Shown here in pieces: positions 9,342 to 16,863 of a stretch of 64,000 nucleotides of DNA. How positions within the stretch are numbered: position 1 is the first letter of the stretch; the number at the start of each line of letters is the position of its first letter. The notes below the pieces were generated by a model, which was not told the origin of the DNA, searched no databases, and worked only from the letters and a program-made list of their open reading frames with translations. Where the stretch lies: the NCBI RefSeq assembly GCF_018403225.1, contig NZ_BOSG01000003.1:186001-250000 (forward strand), read 5' to 3'. The position numbers and the translations under genes were made by a program. The DNA comes from Paenibacillus sp. J23TS9 (lineage in GTDB: Bacteria > Bacillota > Bacilli > Paenibacillales > Paenibacillaceae).

Positions 9342-10130
9342 CTATAGGGCTTCAACCAGCCCGCCGTCGACCACAAGTGTACTGCCAGTAATATACGTGT
9401 TGGCTCCGGACAACAGAAAAACGACAGCTTTGGCAAATTCCTCAGGCTCTCCGTAACGTCCGAGCGGAATTTCCTGTTGTGACTGTTCCTTCATCTGCTC
9501 GGCCGTAATGCCCTTCGCTTCGGCTTTGCTTTCGTCCAGCTTCTGGATGCGATCTGTGGCAATTCGGCCAGGGGCTACCGTGTTCACCAGTATCCCGTAT
9601 TGTGCCAGCTCTTGCGACAGGGTCTTGCTCATGCCCGCCACACCTGTACGGAAGGTGTTAGAGAGAATAAGTCCAGGAATCGGCTGCTTGATCGAGCTTG
9701 ACGTCAAATTGACGATATGGCCGCCTTTTTCCTTCATATGGGGCAGCGCACAGCGAATCGTACGTACGTAGCTAAGAAGATTCAGCTGGAACGCCTTCTC
9801 CCAATCCTCGTCCGTAAAAGATTCAAACGTACCTGATGGCGGGCCGCCTGCATTATTGACCAGAATATCGATATGGCCAAACGTTTCGGCTGTATACCGG
9901 ATTAAGCCTTCTACCTCATGCGGAATCGTAATATCCGCCGCGTAGTACTCGACTTGCCCGCTTCCGAGCTGCTGCAGCTCCTGCTGTACCGCCTCAAGCT
10001 TATCGTCGCTGCGGCTGCTGATCATCACATCCGCTCCCTCTTTCACAAGCTCTGCGGCAATTGCCTTGCCCAGACCCTGGCTGGAGGCGATGACCAGCGC
10101 CTTTTTGCCTTGAAGATGCAAATCCATCAT
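9342..10130 (-). CDS. SDR-family oxidoreductase lacking the catalytic Tyr
   Basis: The 262-residue protein has a Rossmann fold like 3-oxoacyl-ACP reductases: ASSQGLGKAIA nucleotide-binding turn near residue 16, the structural NNAGG motif, VNLTSSS with the expected Ser, and a C-terminal ITGSTLVVDGG. The active-site segment reads LSNTFRTGVAGMSKTL: the YxxxK tyrosine is replaced. This pattern occurs in a recognised atypical SDR subgroup that keeps the cofactor site but lacks the normal catalytic Tyr, so classical alcohol/ketone chemistry is doubtful. AAAAGGGG precedes the start. It stands alone and its true substrate is unknown. Confidence 0.85.
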   Translation of the reverse strand: MMDLHLQGKKALVIASSQGLGKAIAAELVKEGADVMISSRSDDKLEAVQQELQQLGSGQVEYYAADITIPHEVEGLIRYTAETFGHIDILVNNAGGPPSGTFESFTDEDWEKAFQLNLLSYVRTIRCALPHMKEKGGHIVNLTSSSIKQPIPGLILSNTFRTGVAGMSKTLSQELAQYGILVNTVAPGRIATDRIQKLDESKAEAKGITAEQMKEQSQQEIPLGRYGEPEEFAKAVVFLLSGANTYITGSTLVVDGGLVEAL

Positions 10131-10444
10131 GACAACCCCTTTTCCTAATATATGAATTATAGTTCTTTTATTTTTATTTGGAATGCTGCTATTTTCCCTA
10201 ATTTTAAAAATACAGTTACCTTACATTACACTTCTTCCCTTTGGAGCAAACAGGAAATTTCTGCAAACCGGGTTTGCGTCTGTTGCTAAAAGAACCTTCA
10301 CTTCGTGAAAGGTCCATCCATCTACTCTATTCAATTAAGAATAAGTCCGTCACTGAAAAATATCAAATTCCGGTCATTTATCCATAAAATATAGCGTCCA
10401 AAAATTCTTCACATCCCCGACCTTCGACCTAAATTGCTCCCGAC
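10131..10444. other. AT-rich intergenic stretch with two small palindromes
   Basis: The roughly 310 bp upstream of the SDR gene carry no convincing gene. A perfect 15-bp palindrome GCAAACC-G-GGTTTGC lies at 10263-10277, and an imperfect one, ACCTTCAC-TTC-GTGAAAGGT, at 10294-10313. They may be operators for the SDR promoter or remains of a hairpin RNA; neither has a T-run. Confidence 0.4.
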
Positions 10445-10484
10445 AAAAAAACCACCCGGCAAATAATCGCAGCCGGGCGGTTTT
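10445..10484 (-). terminator. Terminator of the GNAT gene at 10.5 kb
   Basis: The stem AAAACC-x-CCCGGC with its complement flanks an 11-nt loop, and on the minus strand it is followed by a run of seven T. It lies 54 bp past the stop codon of the GNAT gene. Confidence 0.85.
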
Positions 10485-10538
10485 ATGATGATTTTAGTAA
10501 GAAGGATGCAGGCCAAGTCCCCATTCATACAGTAAGAA

Positions 10539-11048
10539 TTAATCCTTTTTCCCATCCAGAAAAAAGCTCATCCAGATGTCATCGACGTATCTGTCTCCGA
10601 TCCAAAATTCCTCTATCAGACGCCCTTCCTCCACAAACCCGCATTTGCGATAAAAGGCTATAGCGCCAGGATTAGTAGAGAGGACGCGGAGCCTTAGCTT
10701 CAGCTTCCCTTCTTGCGCAGCCCATGTCTTGGCCGCCCCAATCAATCGTGCGCCGATCCCTTCACGCTGATATGCGGGATGCACGGCAATGTTGATCTCG
10801 TACACATGTCTGTTGCCGGACAGGTTCGTCGGATGACGGAAGCCGACATACCCGCATAGGGTCCCATCCGCCTCAGCCACGAGCTGCGACGCCGGAGGAC
10901 AATGCTGAAGGAAATCCTCCCTGGATGGCCAGAGCACCGGCTCCGGGGCTGTCCGGTCTGTCCATACCAGCGCATCGATGTCCATCAGAGCCTGTGCATC
11001 CTTCATTTGAGAAAGCCTGATCGTAAGTAGCTGCTCATGAAGCTTCAT
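10539..11048 (-). CDS. GNAT-family N-acetyltransferase
   Basis: This 169-residue protein has all GNAT landmarks: GYVGFRHP in beta-4, the acetyl-CoA pyrophosphate loop in VHPAYQREGIGARLIGAAKTWA, and the final NPGAIAFYRKCGFVEEGRLIEEF. It resembles small-molecule (amino acid, phosphinothricin or diamine-like) acetyltransferases; the substrate cannot be read. GAGGTG precedes the ATG at 5-6 nt. It is followed by its own terminator and preceded, 61 bp upstream, by the end of an MFS gene on the same strand, so co-transcription with that transporter is possible. Confidence 0.85.
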   Translation of the reverse strand: MKLHEQLLTIRLSQMKDAQALMDIDALVWTDRTAPEPVLWPSREDFLQHCPPASQLVAEADGTLCGYVGFRHPTNLSGNRHVYEINIAVHPAYQREGIGARLIGAAKTWAAQEGKLKLRLRVLSTNPGAIAFYRKCGFVEEGRLIEEFWIGDRYVDDIWMSFFLDGKKD

Positions 11049-11109
11049 GGTTCACACCTCTTTTTCAGGAAACTTGCAGAAACTGGCCGTTTGCCGGAAA
11101 TGTCCCGTA

Positions 11110-12336
11110 TTAACTGCTTAATGATTCGGTCAGCGCGCGTTCAGCCGCTCTGTTCCGCGCCGAGTGAATGACGAAGAAAACAACGGCAACGACAGCGATG
11201 ACGATGGAGAGCCAAGCCACCGGCTGAAGTCCTCCCTGGTCATATAGTATACCCATGAAATAAGGCCCGACCATGCGGCCAACCGCGGTCATGCCGCCTG
11301 TCAGACCGATATAGAACGGAGCTGCCTTAAAGGCATGATCCGATATAAAAGCAGGCACCGCTGGAGATATAAGCATTTCTCCCAAGGTGGCGAGCACCAT
11401 CGCGAGCACCATCCCGGAATAGCTTGGAAGCAGCAGAATGACGATGTAGGCTGCCAGGTAGAAGATGCCGCTTGACGTCATTTGCGACGATGACTCTTTG
11501 GCAAACCAGCGTTTGATCAGCGTCGTCACGGGCTGCGCAACGAAAATCAATATCCCGTTCAGTGTCCAAAGGAAGCCGTAGGAGCTCTTGTTCATACCCT
11601 CGGATATAATATGCGGCGATACCCCTGTGTTCCAGATCGAGTTACCAAACCACAGAAACAGGGATCCTAAACCCAAATACAAATAAATCCGAGTATTGCC
11701 AAGCAGCGCCGGAATGCCGTCCTTCGCTTCGGTTTTGAGCTTTTTCTCCAGGTGCACAGGTCCATCCTGCTTGTCCAGCCGATTCAGATAATTCAGGAAG
11801 AACATCGCGAATACGGCGGAGGTGACCCCGTTCAGAACAAAGGTTAAATGGTAGGACACATCGGCGAGAAAACCGCTGAGCGCCGTTCCGAGCGCCACAC
11901 CGATATTATTAGCTACATAAATCACATTGAACAGCTCGCCCCGCCGGTCGGCAAAACGGAAACCGACAAATGCCTGAATGGCTGGCATGGAGACGGCGTT
12001 GCAAAGTCCGATAAAACCCATCATCACCATATATATAACCCAGTATGAGCTGATAAAAGGCAGTGTGAATAGTCCGAGCGCATTCAGCGCTAAAGAGCCG
12101 ACGATAAGCTTTTTCACCCCTACACGGTGATAGAGCGCCCCGCCAAGCAGCTGTCCAATGATGCCGCCAAAGGCCTGAATCATCACGACCAGTCCAGCAT
12201 CCGCCATACTTCGTCCCAGCTCGTCAAAAACATACATTGTGGTAAGCGGCCACATCAGCGATCCACCGGCGGAATTGATTAGGCTGGCTGCGAGAAAGAT
12301 TTTGACTTCCTTCGGATAGGATTGCAAAAATTTCAT
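11110..12336 (-). CDS. MFS transporter (multidrug-type, YttB/MdtG-like)
   Basis: The 408-residue protein has 12 predicted helices with the MFS motif A variant in GGALYHRVGVKK between helices 2 and 3, and a central basic loop (LDKQDGPVHLEKKLKTEAKDG). It belongs to the drug/H+ antiporter-like MFS; the substrate is not evident. The start at 12336 has AGGAG at 10 nt; an upstream TTG at 12360 would reach into the MITE-like element and is rejected. That element ends only 22 bp before the start codon, so the native promoter has probably been displaced, or is partly supplied, by the insertion. The GNAT gene follows on the same strand. Confidence 0.83.
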   Translation of the reverse strand: MKFLQSYPKEVKIFLAASLINSAGGSLMWPLTTMYVFDELGRSMADAGLVVMIQAFGGIIGQLLGGALYHRVGVKKLIVGSLALNALGLFTLPFISSYWVIYMVMMGFIGLCNAVSMPAIQAFVGFRFADRRGELFNVIYVANNIGVALGTALSGFLADVSYHLTFVLNGVTSAVFAMFFLNYLNRLDKQDGPVHLEKKLKTEAKDGIPALLGNTRIYLYLGLGSLFLWFGNSIWNTGVSPHIISEGMNKSSYGFLWTLNGILIFVAQPVTTLIKRWFAKESSSQMTSSGIFYLAAYIVILLLPSYSGMVLAMVLATLGEMLISPAVPAFISDHAFKAAPFYIGLTGGMTAVGRMVGPYFMGILYDQGGLQPVAWLSIVIAVVAVVFFVIHSARNRAAERALTESLSS

Positions 12337-12358
12337 ATATTTTTTTCTCCTGTTATGC

Positions 12359-12476
12359 AAATCAATTTCATAATACCTTAAGCCGCTTCAATCAAGGATA
12401 TATATAGATCCAAACGGTTTTATTGGTCTATATATAGTTTCATTTTTATCGTTTTAGTGCGTTATGAAATGGATTC
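12359..12476 (+). mobile_element. MITE-like element, copy 1 (118 bp)
   Basis: This AT-rich non-coding element has imperfect terminal inverted repeats (left AAATCAATTTCATAAT, right end the complement of GAATCCATTTCATAAC). It is flanked by the direct repeat ATGC on both sides (12355-12358 and 12477-12480; the match can be stretched to ATGCAAAT). A second copy lies at 24940-25049 in opposite orientation, about nine in ten aligned bases being identical by eye. No coding capacity is seen. It lies directly upstream of the MFS gene start. A non-autonomous transposable element is the best explanation; a shared regulatory repeat is the alternative. Confidence 0.72.
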
Positions 12477-12500
12477 ATGCAAATTACTATTGAAGACACT

Positions 12501-12520
12501 AAAAGCCCCGAGGGGCTTTT
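12501..12520 (-). terminator. Terminator of the molybdopterin oxidoreductase gene
   Basis: A compact perfect palindrome, AAAAGCCCC joined to GGGGCTTTT by GA, lies 68 bp past the stop codon of the molybdoenzyme gene. Confidence 0.75.
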
Positions 12521-12587
12521 AAGAACATATTCACGGTTGATGTCCCTGAACCAGTATCCTTCATAATTGAAGTCCCGGCAATAGACC

Positions 12588-14684
12588 TCACTGACGCTTT
12601 ACTTGGGCAACGGTAGAAAAGAAAGTGGCTCCGCCGCCCATGTCCGCCAGCCTGTCAGGGGTCAAGGCATTGGCCCGCTGCTTGCGGCCTTTGCCATCCC
12701 ACCATAATCCCTGGCTGATGACGGTCCCCGGCAGCATCTTATCCGTGACCATGGCCTTAAGCTCCAGCTGTCCGCGCTGGTTATAAATAACAACCGGGTC
12801 GCCATCACTGATGCCGCGCTCAGAGGCATCCTCCGGATGGATCTGCAGCTGGGGCTCCTTCTCCAGCCGCTGATGCTTCTCCACATTGGCAAAGGTGGAA
12901 TTCAAAAAGTTATGGTTGGGCGGCGAGATGAACATGAGCGGATAAAGATCGTCCTTACCCGGACGGCTGACACCGTCATATCCTTCTTGCAGCGGAACAT
13001 ATTCCGGAAGCGCGGGCATACCGGCTTCTTGCATCGCTGCAGAGTACAGCTCTATTTTGCCTGAAGGTGTGCTTAACCGCTCCAGATACGTTTCTTGCGG
13101 AGACATGTCCAGCTTCACGAAACGCTTCTCTTTTAATGCTTCGAGTGTAACGCCGTTCAAATAAGGATTCGCTGGATAATCGAGCGCGCCGGCAATCATC
13201 TCTTCCGGAGATTCGGAAAAAGCCTTATCGTCCAGTCCCATCGCGCGGCCCAGCATCGCGAACAATTCCACGTTCCCCTTAGATTCGCCTACTCTTTCAA
13301 TAACCGGCTCCTGCAGCTGGATATAATGATGCCAGTATGAACCATACAGATCCGTCGTCTCGAAGGTCGAGGCCGCAGGCAGCACGATGTCTGCATATTT
13401 GGCCGTATCCGTCATGAAGAGATCATGCACCACTGTAAACAGGTCCTCCCGTGCAAAACCCGCCTGTACACGCTCTGTATCCGGTGCGACAACCAGCGGA
13501 TTACTGCAATAGACGAATATGGATTTAACCGGCTCTTCCACCATTTCCAGCGCTTCCCCGATCCGGTTCATACTAATGCTGCGCGCCTGCTGGTTTGGCC
13601 GCAGATCCGGCCGTTCCAAATAGCTGCTGTCCATGGCATTATAGCCGCCGTTGGTTTTCACCGCTCCGCCGCCCTTTTTCAGCCACTGGCCGGTCAGAGC
13701 CGGCAGGCAGGAGATGCTGCGCACATTCATGCCGCCATTGTCATGATGCTGAAGTCCATTTCCTATCGCGATATACGAGGTGGAGGCTTCACCGTACATA
13801 GATGCCAGCTTCTCGATATCTTCTGCCGATACTCCTGTAATAGCCGAAACATGAGCAGGTGTATAGCTCTTGGCATGCTCGCGAAGCTCTTCATAACCTA
13901 CCGTGTAACGCTTCATAAAAGCTTCGTCCGTGTGTCCATCGCGAAACAGGATATGCATAACACCAAGCGCAAGTGCCGTATCCGTCCCGGGGTATATAGG
14001 AATAAACCAATCCGCCCACTGGGCCGTGCGGTTTTTATGCACGTCGATGACAATGACCTTGGCGCCGCGTTTGCGCGCCTTCTCGGCATAGACCACCTGG
14101 TGCATGTTCGTGCTCATGAGGTTGCCGCCCCAGACGATGATCAGATCCGCAAACTCCGTATCCTCCGGTGACGTCCCGCCCTTAAAGCCCATTGTATATT
14201 TCCAGCCGGCATTCCCGGCAGCATTGCATATTCCCTGATCCAGCTGACTCGCACCCAGCGCATTGAAAAACCGCCGGTCCATGCCGTCTACGCTGAGGAT
14301 GCCCATATTGCCGTAAAAACTGTAAGGCAATATGGACTCCGGTCCATATTCCGCGATCAGCTCGCGATACCGGCCTGTGATTTCATCAACCGCTTCCTCC
14401 CAAGAAATGCGGGTGAATTCACCCGAACCCTTCGGACCTGTCCGTTTCAAAGGGTATAGAATACGTTCATTATGATAAATCCGCTCCGTCATATTACGAA
14501 CCTTGTTACATATGGCTCCCTGCGTCACCGGATGTTCCGGATTGCCTGTCACCTTCACGATTTTACCATCTTTCTTATGCAGCAAGAGGCCGCATGTGTC
14601 CGGACAATCCAGCGGGCAAACCGCCGGAAACACGCCATCCTTCTGTTCAATCATTCCCGCTCCACTCTCCTCTGAATTTCCCAT
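12588..14684 (-). CDS. Molybdopterin-dependent oxidoreductase, YoaE-like
   Basis: This is a cytoplasmic DMSO-reductase-family enzyme of about 698 residues with no signal peptide. The N-terminal [4Fe-4S] ligands are C23-x3-C27-x3-C31-x27-C59 in the chosen numbering, followed by molybdopterin-dinucleotide binding segments (VWGGNLMSTN, VIDVHKNRTAQ, YPGTDTALALG) and a C-terminal MopB cap (LQIHPEDASERGISDGDPVVIYN). It resembles B. subtilis YoaE, often labelled formate-dehydrogenase-like; the real substrate is unproven. Starts at 14684 (AGAGAG at 7 nt) and 14654 (AGGAG at 12 nt) are both possible. It lies downstream of the FNT channel on the same strand, beyond a terminator and a long hairpin. Confidence 0.88.
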   Translation of the reverse strand: MGNSEESGAGMIEQKDGVFPAVCPLDCPDTCGLLLHKKDGKIVKVTGNPEHPVTQGAICNKVRNMTERIYHNERILYPLKRTGPKGSGEFTRISWEEAVDEITGRYRELIAEYGPESILPYSFYGNMGILSVDGMDRRFFNALGASQLDQGICNAAGNAGWKYTMGFKGGTSPEDTEFADLIIVWGGNLMSTNMHQVVYAEKARKRGAKVIVIDVHKNRTAQWADWFIPIYPGTDTALALGVMHILFRDGHTDEAFMKRYTVGYEELREHAKSYTPAHVSAITGVSAEDIEKLASMYGEASTSYIAIGNGLQHHDNGGMNVRSISCLPALTGQWLKKGGGAVKTNGGYNAMDSSYLERPDLRPNQQARSISMNRIGEALEMVEEPVKSIFVYCSNPLVVAPDTERVQAGFAREDLFTVVHDLFMTDTAKYADIVLPAASTFETTDLYGSYWHHYIQLQEPVIERVGESKGNVELFAMLGRAMGLDDKAFSESPEEMIAGALDYPANPYLNGVTLEALKEKRFVKLDMSPQETYLERLSTPSGKIELYSAAMQEAGMPALPEYVPLQEGYDGVSRPGKDDLYPLMFISPPNHNFLNSTFANVEKHQRLEKEPQLQIHPEDASERGISDGDPVVIYNQRGQLELKAMVTDKMLPGTVISQGLWWDGKGRKQRANALTPDRLADMGGGATFFSTVAQVKRQ

Positions 14685-14991
14685 GATAACACTCTCTTCT
14701 TTCATCTTAATCGGCAGAGGAAAAATGCGCAAAGAAAATCGAATGATGTTGTTTCACTTCTTAAGCATCCGGGTAATCATCAAATAAGAGCATAAAGCAT
14801 GGGACGATCTTTCGTTCCGCCAGCTATGCCATATCATGGACCACTCCCAAAAATTTGCCATGTTAAAGTTTCGTTCCCCCGAACTTTATCATGGCGAATT
14901 TGTTTTGATGCCGAAGATCAAGCTTTCCCCATACAAAAGACCGGACGTTCCCTCAGGGAATGACCGGCCTTTTTGAGTTGCAGAAATCTTT
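14685..14991 (-). promoter_or_regulatory. Leader of the molybdoenzyme gene with a 20-bp hairpin
   Basis: This 307-bp gap holds no gene. A 20-bp inverted repeat (arms 14851-14870 and 14882-14901, 18 of 20 paired plus a wobble, loop 11 nt) is followed on the minus strand by TTTTT, giving a terminator-like structure about 167 nt before the molybdoenzyme start. The FNT gene's own terminator lies at 14935-14974. The hairpin could be a second terminator or an attenuator controlling read-through from the Fnr-driven FNT promoter. I could not find a clear promoter between it and the gene. Confidence 0.5.
14935..14974. terminator. Terminator after the formate/nitrite transporter gene
   Basis: Stem GACCGG-x2-GTTCCCT with its complement is closed by a very short loop and flanked by AAAA and TTTTT, so it can act in both directions. 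Confidence 0.8.
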
Positions 14992-15825
14992 TTATGCATG
15001 CTTGCGCATTCCTCCGGCAGCTTTGCGATCTGCTCTCTGCGCCGGAGCAGCCGGCTTGGCATCACGAAGGTATGAAGTCCAATATGCAGCGGCGACAAAT
15101 ACCACCCCGCCAACAAGGTTCCCAAGCAGCACGGGAATAAAGTTCATAACATAATCGCCCCATGTAAAATGTCCCGCAAAAATCGCTGCCGGAATGAGGA
15201 ACATGTTCGCAACAACGTGCTGAAATCCAATGGCGACAAAAGCCATGGTCGGAAACCAAATCCCCAAGATTTTACCGCTCAAGCTATCCGACGCATAGCA
15301 CAGCCATACAGCCAGTGCCACCAGCCAGTTGCACCCGATACCCGAGACAAAAGCCTGCAGGAAGCTGTCATCCAGCTTATGTCCTGCCATATCCACCAGT
15401 TTATCCAGATAAGGGCCGCTTTCCGTAAGCCCGTTCACATGACCGAAAAAATAGGCCACAAACAATGCGCCGACAAAGTTGGCTGCAAGCACCAGCACCC
15501 AATTTTTCAAAAGCTCGAGCGTCGTAATCTTTTTTGCCATTCGGGCCAAGGATACGACCATCATATTCCCCGTGAGCAGCTCACCACCCGCCAGCAGCAC
15601 CAGAATCAGGCCTGTTGGAAAGACAGCAGCCCCAATGAATCCCGCGAAGGACCCCCATTCTTTCGGAGCGCTTGCAATGACACGGATATCCAGCAGGAAC
15701 CCTAGCGCAATAAACGCTCCGGCCAAAAAACCCAGTACCAGTACGGATAACAGCGGATTATGTGCCTTCTTGATTCCTGTTTCCACGGTGAGTTCAGCAA
15801 TTTGCTGAGGTTTGTAGGAAGCCAT
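14992..15825 (-). CDS. Formate/nitrite transporter (FNT family, FocA/NirC-like)
   Basis: The 277-residue protein has six hydrophobic helices and the FNT family landmarks: GFLAGAFIALGFLLDIRV in the first half, GAAVFPTGLILVLLAGGELLTGN around the first pore loop, and FQHVVANMFLIPAAIF with the conserved pore His. FNT channels are pentamers passing formate, nitrite or hydrosulfide; which one applies here cannot be read. A perfect Fnr box with a well-placed TACAAT lies upstream, so expression under oxygen limitation is likely. The YoaE-like molybdoenzyme follows on the same strand. The short N-terminus (KPQQIAELTVETGIKKA) and the basic tail are ordinary for the family. Confidence 0.92.
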   Translation of the reverse strand: MASYKPQQIAELTVETGIKKAHNPLLSVLVLGFLAGAFIALGFLLDIRVIASAPKEWGSFAGFIGAAVFPTGLILVLLAGGELLTGNMMVVSLARMAKKITTLELLKNWVLVLAANFVGALFVAYFFGHVNGLTESGPYLDKLVDMAGHKLDDSFLQAFVSGIGCNWLVALAVWLCYASDSLSGKILGIWFPTMAFVAIGFQHVVANMFLIPAAIFAGHFTWGDYVMNFIPVLLGNLVGGVVFVAAAYWTSYLRDAKPAAPAQRADRKAAGGMRKHA

Positions 15826-15941
15826 AATGTCCTCTCCTTTGCATACACCTATAGAAGCTTTAACTTATTTAAAATTTAATCTGCACAGATTTAAACGAAT
15901 CAGGCATTCGGATATATTCTTCTGGTCTGCTCTTCATTTTT

Positions 15942-15984
15942 ATTGTAATGGAATACTTGATTTTAATATGTGAAAATAATCACA
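15942..15984 (-). promoter_or_regulatory. Fnr-dependent promoter of the FNT channel gene
   Basis: TGTGAAAATAATCACA (15969-15984) is a perfect Fnr box. On the minus strand a -10 element TACAAT lies at 15942-15947, which puts the start near 15935 and the box centre at about -41.5, the classical position for activation by Fnr. The box is also 140 bp upstream of the divergent YhfK-like gene, but its spacing fits the channel gene. Confidence 0.82.
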
Positions 15985-16123
15985 TATTAGTTACAATAAA
16001 GGAATATTCTATCTATGGCGGGCCCTAATTATATGATTTACTTGATTGGTTTTTGACAGAAGCCCCTTCTATGCTTAAAGGACAAGTGAGGATGGGTAAA
16101 ATGATCATGGAGGTGTTGAAGCG

Positions 16124-16777
16124 ATGACAACGGTATTTGTAGCAGGTGCCCACGGCCAGACCGGCGGGAGAATTGTCAAAGAACTGGTAAAGGCGGGCTA
16201 TGATGTGCGCGGGCTGGTGCGGAGCACCGAGCATCAGCGTAACGTAGAGGCAGTCGGTGCCACTGGCTATCTGGGTGATTTATCCGAATCGTTTTCCGAT
16301 GGATTGAAGGGGGCCGATGTCGTGATTTGCGCGGTTGGTGCCGGAGCCAATGGTGACCCCGAGCATGTGGATCATGTGGGAACCGTAAGATTGATCGAGC
16401 AGTGCGTACTGGACAAGATTCCCCGGTTCGTTCTGATCAGCTCTATGGGTACGATGAATCCGGATGATATGCCTGCATTCCTCAAGCCATTTCTCATTGC
16501 CAAACGCAAAGCCGAGAAGGTGCTTGAAGAGAGCGGCATGGTGTACACCATCATCCGGCCGGGGGGACTGACCAATGAGCCGGCGTCCGGCAATGTCATG
16601 GCTGCACCGCATCTTGCCGAATCCGGCCGCATTTCCCGGGATGATGTCGCCGCTGCTGTCGTTCTTTCTCTTAGCATGGATGAAACCCGGAACCGATCTT
16701 TTGATTTGGTGGCAGGTATGGAACCTTTGGAAAAAGCACTCACGAGCCTGATCAACACAGGCAAATCAGGTGCGTAA
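16124..16777 (+). CDS. NAD(P)-binding atypical SDR, YhfK-like
   Basis: This 217-residue Rossmann protein belongs to the atypical/extended SDR group (NmrA/HSCARG-like sugar-epimerase look-alikes), close in size to B. subtilis YhfK (214). It opens with the dinucleotide-binding turn VAGAHGQTGGRIVKEL, followed by DVVICAVGAG, the LISSMGT strand and YTIIRPGGLTNEP. Such proteins often act as NADPH sensors or reductases; no substrate is known. GGAGGTG lies 9 nt before the ATG, and a TTGACA box at 16053-16058 is a -35 candidate, though the -10 is weak. It is monocistronic with its own terminator and is divergent from the FNT gene. Confidence 0.85.
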   Translation: MTTVFVAGAHGQTGGRIVKELVKAGYDVRGLVRSTEHQRNVEAVGATGYLGDLSESFSDGLKGADVVICAVGAGANGDPEHVDHVGTVRLIEQCVLDKIPRFVLISSMGTMNPDDMPAFLKPFLIAKRKAEKVLEESGMVYTIIRPGGLTNEPASGNVMAAPHLAESGRISRDDVAAAVVLSLSMDETRNRSFDLVAGMEPLEKALTSLINTGKSGA

Positions 16778-16805
16778 CAGGTAATTCTTGCATCTGCGGT
16801 AAAAT

Positions 16806-16858
16806 AAAAAACCAGCTCCTCACTGCATCAACCATATGCAGAAAAGAGCTGGTTTTTT
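16806..16858. terminator. Bidirectional terminator between yhfK-like gene and fhs
   Basis: Stem AAAAAACCAGCTC with its complement, loop about 28 nt, and T-runs on both strands. It lies between two convergent genes, 5 bp past fhs. Confidence 0.9.
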
Positions 16859-16863
16859 GTTTC

